This document shows positions 1-22,202 of a DNA stretch of 64,000 nucleotides, in pieces. Source of the DNA: Mycteria americana (Eukaryota; Chordata; Aves; Ciconiiformes; Ciconiidae); NCBI RefSeq assembly GCF_035582795.1, contig NC_134390.1:727060-791059 (forward strand). Reading direction: 5' to 3'. The position numbers and the translations under genes were made by a program. The notes beneath the pieces were generated by a model. That model ran no database searches. It was not told the origin of the DNA and worked only from the letters and a program-made list of their open reading frames with translations. Each line of letters begins with the position of its first letter. Position 1 is the stretch's first letter.

Positions 1-14426
<14,426 letters not shown>

Positions 14427-15437
14427 CTCCGGCCGCGGGGTTGAGCACCCACCAGTAAAGGGATAAGTCAGCCCGGCTTCCCCAAGGCAGCGAGCGGAGG
14501 GACGTGACCCTGGGCAGGAGTTTTGTACATAGAACGGTTTGGTTTCACACTACTGGAGGTCCTGCTTTGTCTTCTCATCCGTGGTGGCCGAGGTTTGCTC
14601 GCTGCAGAGCGGTGACAGACCCAGATCCGTGTGGTTTCCCCCCGTTCCGTGAGCAGCTTTTCCGCTTCCCTGCCGTCTGCGAGAGCTGACTTATCCCTTT
14701 ATGGATATTTTGAGGCTGGGCTGCCTTGAATCACTTCTTTCTTGACCCGAAAAATCAGGCTGCTTGGAAGGAGAAGCACGGGGGTGTTTTTGTGGGGGGA
14801 GACAGACTCATGGCGTTGCTGAGCTGTCAGTGCCGTCCTCCGCTCCCCTCCTAAAATCTGCAACGCTCACCCCCGCCTCCTTTCAAAAAGGGAGATGCCA
14901 ATTGAATTGCACCCCCCGAATCCCTGCCGGAAGATGCCGTGGGCTGTGTCCCCACACGCATGACCAGCTAAAACCACTCCTGCGAGACTGGGACGGGGCC
15001 AGAGACGTCTGTGTCAGCCTAGAGAGGGGGAATTTGTCCTCAGCCCTCAAAGGACGAGCTGTAATTTGCATTCCCAACACTACTGCCTGGCTTTGGGGGA
15101 GCAGGGATATCTCGGGGTGACTTCTCCACTCTCTCAGAGCTGAACCCCTTTCCTGGGGCTCTGGGGCAGGACCCCCCGCCATGCCCACGCTCCCCTGCAG
15201 CCCGTGACGGCATCGTGGCGAGGACCGGGGTCCCAGCTCGGGGTCCTGGGCCATGCTGGAAGGGGGTGCCGGAGGCTGCTCCGTGCCGCCGTCCCCCCTC
15301 GGTGCCGGTGGAGGAGCCCCCGGGGAGGGGGGGCGGGAGGGTCCCCCCCGGGAAGAGCCGTCATGGCCCCCCGGGGCCACGCACAGTGTCTGGGAGGGGA
15401 CCCAGCTCCCTGCCGGGTGCTGCTCCTTGCAAATAAA
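14427..15437 (+). terminator. VDR: VDR 3' UTR and poly(A) signal
   Basis: Sequence after the VDR stop codon at 14424-14426. A canonical AATAAA lies at 15432-15437 and is followed within 40-60 bases by GT-rich sequence (TGTGTCCGTCTGTCCCTGTG), the expected downstream element. The implied 3' UTR is about 1 kb, short compared with mammals. Confidence 0.7.
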
Positions 15438-15455
15438 CTCTTGCTTGGGAACGGC

Positions 15456-15760
15456 GCCTGGGCTGGTTTTTGGAGGGGCCGTGTGTCCGTCTGTCCCTGT
15501 GGGGGCTGTGCAGGACCGTGTCTGTCTGTCCTGGGGGGCTGGTGGAGGTGTTTGTGTGGGCCGGGCAGTCCCTGTGCCCACGTACGTGCCTGTGGCCGTG
15601 TGCGTGTCCTTGTATGTCCCAGCGTCTCCGTGTCCCCCGTGTGTCCGTCCGTCTGTCCGCACGCCCACGTGTACCCCGCCTCGCCCGGGCGGGGGCGCGC
15701 CCTCCAGGAAGCCCCGCCCTCCAGGCAGCCCCGCCTTAGCTCCGCCCCCACGGCTCCGCG
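15456..15760 (+). other. VDR-MYG1 intergenic spacer
   Basis: GT- and CT-rich low-complexity sequence (CCGTCTGTCC-type words up to about 15670), passing into a CpG-rich segment with GC boxes (CCGCCC, CCGCCTTAGCTCCGCCCCC) that belongs to the MYG1 promoter. No coding potential is seen. Confidence 0.65.
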
Positions 15761-15765
15761 CAAGA

Positions 15766-16181
15766 CGCATGCGCAGCCGCCACTGGGCGGGGTCGGGAGG
15801 GGTGAGCGGGCGCGTGCGTAATTACGCTGAGGCGTTTGCCGAGAGGCGTGAGCTGGCGCATGCGTGCGGAGGACGGGCGGGGGCCAGGATAAACTGGCGC
15901 ATGCGCAGGGTAGCAGGGCGAGGTCCGGGCGGGGCTGGCGAAGGGCTGGGCGGAGTCGTGAAAGCCGGGCGCGGTTGGCGCATGCGCAACGCAGACGGGC
16001 GAGGGCTGGGCGGTTTCAACGCATGCGCAGAGTGGCGGGGAGGGGTAGGGCGGGGCTGGCGCATACGCAGGCTGAACGTGCCCAGGCGCGCTGGAGATGT
16101 GGGCGCATGCGCCGTACAGAGGCGATGAGAAGGCGGTGCTGCGCATGCGCAGTACCGTGGCGGAGGGGCCGCGCATGCGCA
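15766..16181 (+). promoter_or_regulatory. MYG1 promoter: array of nine NRF1-type palindromes
   Basis: Nine copies or near copies of GCGCATGCGCA, the NRF1 binding consensus, begin at 15766, 15856, 15897, 15978, 16020, 16059 (CATACG variant), 16103, 16141 and 16171. Spacing is close to 40 bp or its double (90, 41, 81, 42, 39, 44, 38, 30). Between them recur GGGCGGGGCTGG-type GC boxes, so the array looks like a decayed tandem repeat of about 40 bp. It ends at the first MYG1 codons. NRF1 typically drives nuclear genes for mitochondrial proteins, which suits MYG1. Confidence 0.8.
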
Positions 16182-16186
16182 GTGCA

Positions 16187-19100
16187 ATGCGAGGCGCCTG
16201 GCGCGCCGCCCGCCTCATGGCCGCCGCCGTGGGCACCGGGAGCGGGGCCGGGACCGGGCCCAAGCGGCCGCGGCCCGAGCCCGCCCTGCGCATCGGCACC
16301 CACGACGGCACCTTCCACTGCGACGAGGTGCTGGCGTGCTACCTGCTGCGCCTCCTGCCCCGCTACCGGGTACGGCCTGGGGCACCGTGCGGCGGGACCG
16401 AGATTGCGGCCTGCTCGGGCCCCCTTGCAACCGGGCCGGCTCCCTCCCTGAACCCCTGCACCGGGGCAGGGACACCGTGCAATGCCCCGACCCCTGCCCG
16501 CCCTCGAGTCCCGGGTCCCTCCTCGGGGCCACCCTTAGATGCCCAGTCCCCCTTCGGGGTCCCCCGTTACCTGGGGGCATCTCTCGGGGTTCCCGGTGGC
16601 ACCTGGGGGCCACCCTTCGGGTCCCCAGCCCCACTTGGGGGTCCCTGGTCCCACCCAGGGGCCACCCTTAGGTCCCCAGTCCCTCCTTGGGGTCCGTAGT
16701 TGCACCTGAGGGCCACCCTTCGGGTCTCTAGACCCAACTGGGGGTCCCTGGTCCCACCCAGGGGCCACCCTTAGGTCCCCAGTCGCCCTTCAGGGTCCCT
16801 GGTTGCACCTAGGGGCCACCCTTCAGGTCCCCGGTCCCACCTGGGGGTCACCTTAAGTTCTCAGGTTCTCTTTGGGGTCCCTGCTCACCCCCGGGGCAGC
16901 TCTCGGGGGTCCCCGGTTGCTCGTGGGGACCACCCTGGGCTCCCCAGCCTCACTCCACCCCCCGGCAGGACGCGGAGGTGGTGCGAACCCGGGACCCCCA
17001 GCGCCTGGCCCAGTGCGACGTGGTGGTGGATGTAGGGGGCGAGTACGACCCCGAGCGACATCGCTACGACCATCACCAGAGGTGAGGCCCCCCCACGCCG
17101 CACACCGGGGTCCCCTGGATGCCGGGGGTCCCTCAGGGCTGACCCCATGACCCCACAGGTCCTTCGCAGAGTCCATGCGGAGCCTCCGGCCCGACAAGCC
17201 CTGGAGCACGAAGCTAAGCAGCGCCGGGTTGGTCTACTGCCACTTCGGCTCCCAAATCCTCGCGGGGCTCCTGGGGCAGCCGGAGGACGGCCCCGTCGTG
17301 ACGGCACTCTACGATAAGGTACCGGGGGAACCGGGAGGGTCTGGGGGGGGCTCTAACCCCGCCAGTGCCACACAGCTTTCCCCAGGGCTTCTCCTTGGTG
17401 GGGGTCACCCCATAAAATAGCGCTCTGGGGAGGGGGACCCCATAAAAAAGGGGACCAGTTTGTTCCAGCTACTGGTGCCGCAGTTGGGCTCCCAGCCGGG
17501 CTGACCCCCGATGTCCCCGGCTCTGTCCCCAGCTGTACGAGAACTTCGTGGAGGAGATCGATGCCATCGACAACGGCATCGCGCAGGCGGAGGGGGAGCC
17601 CCGCTACGCCCTCACCACCACCCTCAGTGCCCGCGTGGGCCACCTGAACCCCCGCTGGAACGACCCCGATCAGGACACCGAGGTGGGGACAGGGAGGGTG
17701 GCAGGGGGGGCAGCATGGGGCCACCCCGCTTGGGGCCACCGCTGACCCTCCTCTGCGTCCCCAGGAGGGGTTCAAGCGAGCGATGGAGCTGGTCGGGGGC
17801 GAGTTCATGGACCGGCTTGACTACTACCACCGCGCCTGGCTGCCTGCGCGGGCGCTGGTGGAGGAGGCCATCCGGCGACGCTTTGAGGTACCCGCCATGC
17901 CACTTCTGGGGGCTCTGAAAGTTTGGGGAGGGGCGTGGGGTGAGGAGAGGCCAGGTCCCCTCAGTGTAAAGCTCCCTGCATGGCCCAGGGCACCCCTTGT
18001 ACACCATAGCTCTATGCACGGCTGTGCGCCCCCTCCTGGCCCCTATATCCTTATGGATGGCCCTGTACCCCTTCCTGTACCCCTATATCCTTATGCACGT
18101 CCATGCACCCCCTCCTGTGCCCCTATATCCTTATGCACATCTGTGCACCCCCTCCTGTGCCCCTATATCCTTATGCACAGCCATGCACCCCCTCCTGTGC
18201 CCCTATATCCTTATGCTCATCCGTGCTCCCCCTCCTGTGCCCCTATATCCTTACATATGACTGTGCACCCCCTCCTGTGCCCCTATACACCTACGCATGG
18301 CCATGCACCCCCTCCTGGCCCCTATATCCTTATGGATGGCCCTGTACCCCTATATCCTTATGCACGTCCATGCACCCCCTCCTGTACCCCTATATCCTTA
18401 TGCACATCTGTGCACCCCCTCCTGTGCCCCTATATCCTTATGGATGGCCCTGCACCCCCTCCTGTGCCCCTATATCCTTATGCACAGCCATGCACCCCGT
18501 CCTGTGCCCCTATATCCTTATGCACATCTGTGCTCCCCCTCCTGTACCCCTATATCCTTATGCACATCTGTGCACCCCCTCCTGTGCCCCTATACACCTA
18601 CGCATGGCCATGCACCCCCTCCTGGCCCCTATATCCTTATGGATGGCCCTGTACCCCTTCCTGTGCCCCTATATCCTTATGCATGTCCATGCACCCCCTC
18701 CTGTGCCCCTATATCCTTATGCACATCTGTGCACCCCCTCCCGTGCCCCTATATCCTTATGCACATCTGTGCACCCCCTCCTGTGCCCCTATATCCTTAT
18801 GCACATCCATGCACCCCCTCCTGTGCCCCTATATCCTTATGCACGGCTGCGCACCCCCTCCTGTGCCCCTATATCCTTATGCACATCTGTGCTCCCCCTC
18901 CTGTACCCCTATATCCTTATGCACATCCATGCACCCCCTCCTGTGCCCCTATATCCTTATGGATGGCCCTGCACCCCCTCCTGTGCCCCTATATCCTTAT
19001 GGATGGCCCTGCACCCCCTCCTGTGCCCCTATATCCTTATGGATGGCCCTGCACCCCCTCCTGTGCCCCTATATCCTTATGCACGGCTGTGCACCCCCTC

Positions 19101-20052
19101 CTGTGCCCCTATATCCTTACATATGGCTGTGCACCCCCTCCTGTGCCCCTATATCCTTATGCTCATCCGTGCTCCCCCTCCTGTGCCCCTATATCCTTAC
19201 ATATGGCTGTGCACCCCCTCCTGTGCCCCTATATCCTTATGCACGTCCGTGCGCCCCCTCCTGTGCCCTGTATACCCACGTATAGCTGTTACAAACCCGT
19301 ATCCCCACGCACCGGCCCCCTAACATCCTCCCGTGCTCCCCCGTGCACCCCCGCATCGCCGCGCGCGATCGCGCACCTTCCCCACGCCCCCCCCCTCGCG
19401 CACCCCAACGTTCCCCCGCACGCTCGCGCGCCCCCAGAGCTCCCCGTGCGGGCTGGGCAGAGCCGCCGGCAGCAGGCGCGCGTGGACGTTGGGAGGGAAA
19501 CCGAGGCAGGCGGTGGTTCGGGGGGCTGCGTGGGCGGGACCCCCGTGTACCCCGCGTGTGTCCCCCCCCCAGGTGGACGCCAGCGGGGCGGTGCTGGAGT
19601 TCCCGCAGGGCGGCTGCCCCTGGAAGGAGCACGTCTTCAGCCTGGAGCAGGAGCTGGCGCTGCCCGACCCCCTCCAGCTGGTGCTTTTCCCCGACCGCAG
19701 CGGGCAGTGGCGGGTGCAGAGCGTCCCGGTGGGGCCGCACACCTTCCAGAGCCGGTGAGACCCGTCCCCTCGCCGCGTCCTCCCCCCCCACGGCAGCGTC
19801 CCCGTCCCCGGGGAACAGGTTTTCACCTGCCGCCTCCCTCTCCTCCCCCCCCCCCCACCCCCGCAGTCTCCCTCTCCCCGAGCCCTGGCGAGGTCTGCGG
19901 GACGAGGCGCTGTCCCAGCTCGCCGGCATCCCGGCTGCGTCTTCGTACACGCCAGCGGCTTCATCGGCGGCAACCGCACGCGGGAGGGGGCGTTGGAGAT
20001 GGCCCGGTGGACGCTGGCGCAGCGGCGCGGGGGGGGAGCGCAGAGCGGATGA
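16187..20052 (+). CDS. MYG1: MYG1 exonuclease (mitochondrial and nuclear RNase)
   Basis: DHH-superfamily 3'-5' RNA exonuclease acting in mitochondria and nucleus. Coding exons: 16187-16369, 16969-17081, 17159-17318, 17533-17682, 17765-17887, 19573-19754, 19867-20052, all GT-AG and in phase. Motifs: [19 protein letters not shown], the metal-site YDHHQR, and AIDNG. The middle ([26 protein letters not shown]) and CPWKEH are typical of the family. The start at 16187 is chosen because it has G at -3 and yields an arginine-rich, acid-free leader ([11 protein letters not shown]) fit for mitochondrial import. In-frame alternatives are 16175 and 16217. In the last exon one G appears to be missing near 19930 (CCGGCTGCG where GIPGC needs CCGGGCTGCG). 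Up- and downstream reading both match the family, giving about 365 residues against 376 in human, ending at the TGA at 20050-20052. Taken literally, the C-terminus would be scrambled. Confidence 0.93.
16510..16870 (+). repeat. Minisatellite in MYG1 intron 1
   Basis: Degenerate tandem units built on GGGGCCACCCTTAGGTCCCC and GGGGTCCCTGGTCCCACC. Full copies recur at a distance of about 103 bp (16641 and 16744), with half-units of about 50 bp. Confidence 0.8.
18010..19290 (+). repeat. 40-bp minisatellite filling MYG1 intron 5
   Basis: About 31 tandem copies of a 40-bp unit containing CACCCCCTCCTGTGCCCC and TATATCCTTATGCAC. Most copies are exact in length. Variants differ mainly in the word after TTATG (CACATCTG, GATGGCCC, CACGGCTG, CTCATCCG). 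Since 40 is not a multiple of three, three units make a 120-bp, 40-residue reading cycle. All three forward frames stay open, and the exon-5 frame runs on without a stop to 19285. I treat these frames as spurious. Confidence 0.95.
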
Positions 20053-20726
20053 GTCCGTCCCCCCCTCCTCCCATCATGGTCACCCCAAAAGGGAGCCCTT
20101 GCCCAGCGTGGGGGGGTTCCAGGAACTGCTGCTGGGGACGGCTGAGACATCCCCGCTCGGCCGTGTAATGGGAGCGCAGCGGGACGCTGCACTGGAGCTG
20201 TCTGACCGGCTGGGGGGGGGCCAGGCTCCCCCCGGGGGTGTCACTGCTCCCAGTCCCAGTGTTGGACTGGTACAAACCCAGTCCGAGCCCAAAGCAAGAG
20301 ACTTTTTGCATCCATTTCTCTGAAGATTGTCCCCGTTCCTGGTATCTATCTGCTGCCAATGGGTTCTGACCACCAGTAAAAAACAGTGTGTTCCCAGTGC
20401 GTTCGCTGCTCAGGCAGTGGGGGGGCTGGGGGAGGGGATGAGGGGGGGCCCGGGGGAGGGGATGAGGGGGGGCCCTTGGGGTGCAGGGGGACGGACAAGG
20501 CTGTGCATAGCAATATGGGGTTGCAAGGGGCTGTGAATTGGGGTGCAGAAGCAGGTATCGCCCCCCCCCCGCACCCCTCCCCGTGCTGGGAGACTGGGAG
20601 GGGAGCCCAGGCATCCCGCTGCCCCCCCCCCCCCCCCCCCCCCCCCCGCCACGAAACTGTGCAGCCGGCAGCACGAAGGGGGGGACACAGGGCCCCCCCT
20701 CGCTTCCAGCCTCCTGGCGCAGGGCG
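20053..20726 (+). other. MYG1 3' UTR and upstream region of the next gene
   Basis: A possible non-canonical poly(A) signal AGTAAA lies at 20375-20380. Then follow G-rich repeats (GGGGGAGGGGATGAGG twice, about 20430-20470) and an uninterrupted run of 26 C at 20622-20647. Possible acceptors (CTTCCAG, GGCGCAG) lie at 20703-20724, just before the ATG of the next gene, so its 5' UTR may be spliced. Confidence 0.5.
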
Positions 20727-21056
20727 ATGCGGGCAGCCTGGCTGCTCCTGCTGGCGCTGGGGCTGCCCGGCTGCCCCTGGGGCTGCCGGTGCCCGGGGGG
20801 GGCCCCCCAAGTGCTGCCCCCCACCAGTAGCCGCAACGAGACCCTGGTGGGAGGCGGGCGGGCGCCAGACGTGGCGGTGCTGGTGGCCGTGGGTGCGTGG
20901 CTCGGTGCCGTCCTGATCTACGTGGGCCGATACGTCCGGAGGAGCAGAGCCGAGACGCGGTTGCACCTCGAGTACCTGCGGGCGCTGCCCCGCAAACCAG
21001 CCAGCCCCGAGGAGGAGGAGGAGGGCGAGGAAGAGACACTCAGCACCGTCCTCTGA
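20727..21056 (+). CDS. Small LRRC3-like membrane protein without leucine-rich repeats
   Basis: A single-exon frame of 109 residues. Residues 1-19 form a signal peptide (MRAAWLLLLALGLPGC), then CRCPGG, which resembles the start of an LRR N-cap. An N-glycosylation site is at NET (37-39), a membrane helix at about 49-69, and a basic stop (RYVRRSR). The tail has HLEYLRALP (80-88), a Glu run (95-103) and C-terminal STVL, a class I PDZ ligand. From memory, human LRRC3 reads DVAMLV...W...YVVYYVR...HLEYLKSLP in the same place, and LRRC3B ends STVV, so the membrane and tail region is clearly of that family. The whole LRR block (about 150 residues) is absent and does not lie upstream. It sits between MYG1 and AAAS and converges with AAAS. 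No canonical AATAAA follows on this strand before 22039. I know of no named gene here. It could be a diverged LRRC3 paralogue; its function is unknown. Confidence 0.7.
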   Translation: MRAAWLLLLALGLPGCPWGCRCPGGAPQVLPPTSSRNETLVGGGRAPDVAVLVAVGAWLGAVLIYVGRYVRRSRAETRLHLEYLRALPRKPASPEEEEEGEEETLSTVL

Positions 21057-21416
21057 GGCACCGTGGACACGAGCCATCACCAGCAGCAAACCGGGGAGCC
21101 CCAAGGGGGTGAAGCAGCCCCAGCCCTGCCCCACAGCAGCTGGAGTGGGTTCGTAGCCCCTTGTTTTCACCCCGTATCCTCATGCCAGCCCCCAAGCGGG
21201 CTCGGCTCTGCTCCCCGTGCAGCCCCAGTGAGGGGCTGGCTGCTGCCCTCCTTGCCCCTGCGTGGGGTTTTCTCTGCCCCGTGTTGGGACTGGGCTTTGG
21301 GGAGGATTTTGGGGGTCCTGGGGGTGTTTGCAGAGCCCAAGGGTGTGGGGGGTACAGGGACCCTGTTCTCTCCCCCTCATCTCTGTGCCCTGGGCTTCAG
21401 CAGAGCAATTACAGCA

Positions 21417-21460
21417 TAATCCCGGGGATTAACCACGTGTAATCCCGGGGTTTAACCACG
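21417..21460 (+). repeat. Paired 21-bp repeat with inverted TAATCC sites and an E-box
   Basis: Two 21-bp copies (21417-21437, 21440-21460) read TAATCCCGGGG, then A or T, then TTAACCACG. The first contains TAATCC and its inverse GGATTA, the K50 homeodomain (OTX/PITX/CRX) core. The two-base joint creates CACGTG at 21434-21439. The location is the 3' flank of the small LRRC3-like gene. Confidence 0.65.
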
Positions 21461-21822
21461 CTGCCCCCCCCCAGCCTCACCCTTAATCCCTACTCTGGGC
21501 AGGGGGGTGGCCTATCTGCTCCCCACGACCGCTTCGGCACTGGCCGGGCTCACGTGGGCCAGCACGAGCCCCCGGGCCCAGGCCTCCAGCACCGTTCACC
21601 ACCCGGCTACAGCCCCAGCTGGGCCCAGTTTCGGTTTTTATGGACCCCCAGAGTTTTTGCTTCACTTTGGGTGGCTCTTCCCCCCCCTCGAGGCAAAGCC
21701 TGGAGGCTGCGGGACGCCTCGGCCCCCCTCTGCCCTCACCTTCCCCCTTGGGGCAGCACCTTTTTAACCCCAAAACAAAGCAGAGGGCTCACACCCACCA
21801 GTGCTACACAACATTGGGGCAG

Positions 21823-21851
21823 GTGCCTTAATTCTGTTTTAATTAAGGCAC
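21823..21851. other. Perfect 11-bp hairpin between two convergent genes
   Basis: The arm GTGCCTTAATT (21823-21833) and its exact complement AATTAAGGCAC (21841-21851) are separated by CTGTTTT. It lies between the 3' ends of the LRRC3-like gene (+) and AAAS (-), about 190 bases beyond the AAAS poly(A) signal. The rest of 21057-22038 shows no gene. Confidence 0.7.
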
Positions 21852-22038
21852 AGGGAATGGATGTTCTGCAGGTTCATCCTGAGCTATTTTTGACATCAAA
21901 AAGCAGCACTGGAGCCCCAGAAGCACACCCCGACCCGCAGGGCTTTGAGAACTCGCCCCCCACAAACCTCCCAGCCCCCTGGGGCAAGGGAAGAGCGAGG
22001 CGCAGAGAAGGCGAGGGGCACGGGGAGAAAGAGCCAGC

Positions 22039-22044
22039 TTTAAT
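22039..22044 (-). terminator. AAAS: AAAS poly(A) signal
   Basis: On the minus strand this is ATTAAA, the commonest variant signal, 159 bases after the AAAS stop codon. It implies a very short 3' UTR. Confidence 0.6.
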
Positions 22045-22202
22045 CTGTACAGCGCCGGGCTCGCGAGCTGTGAGAACCCCGAGGGGGTATTAAAGGCACC
22101 TGAGGCCACGCCGCGTGTCCCAGGAGGAGGAGGATGGAGGCTGCGGAGGAAGAGCCAGTGCCGGGACGCTCCAGGAAGACACCGCTGAGGACGCGGGTGT
22201 TG

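Noticed and set aside
14883-15821. Frames of 200-295 codons between VDR and MYG1
   Set aside because: They overlap the VDR 3' UTR and the low-complexity spacer, show no family resemblance and disagree with the clear gene structures on both sides.
18010-19290. Regular direct repeats that might suggest a CRISPR array
   Set aside because: Units are tandem without unique spacers, inside an intron of a vertebrate gene. It is an ordinary minisatellite.
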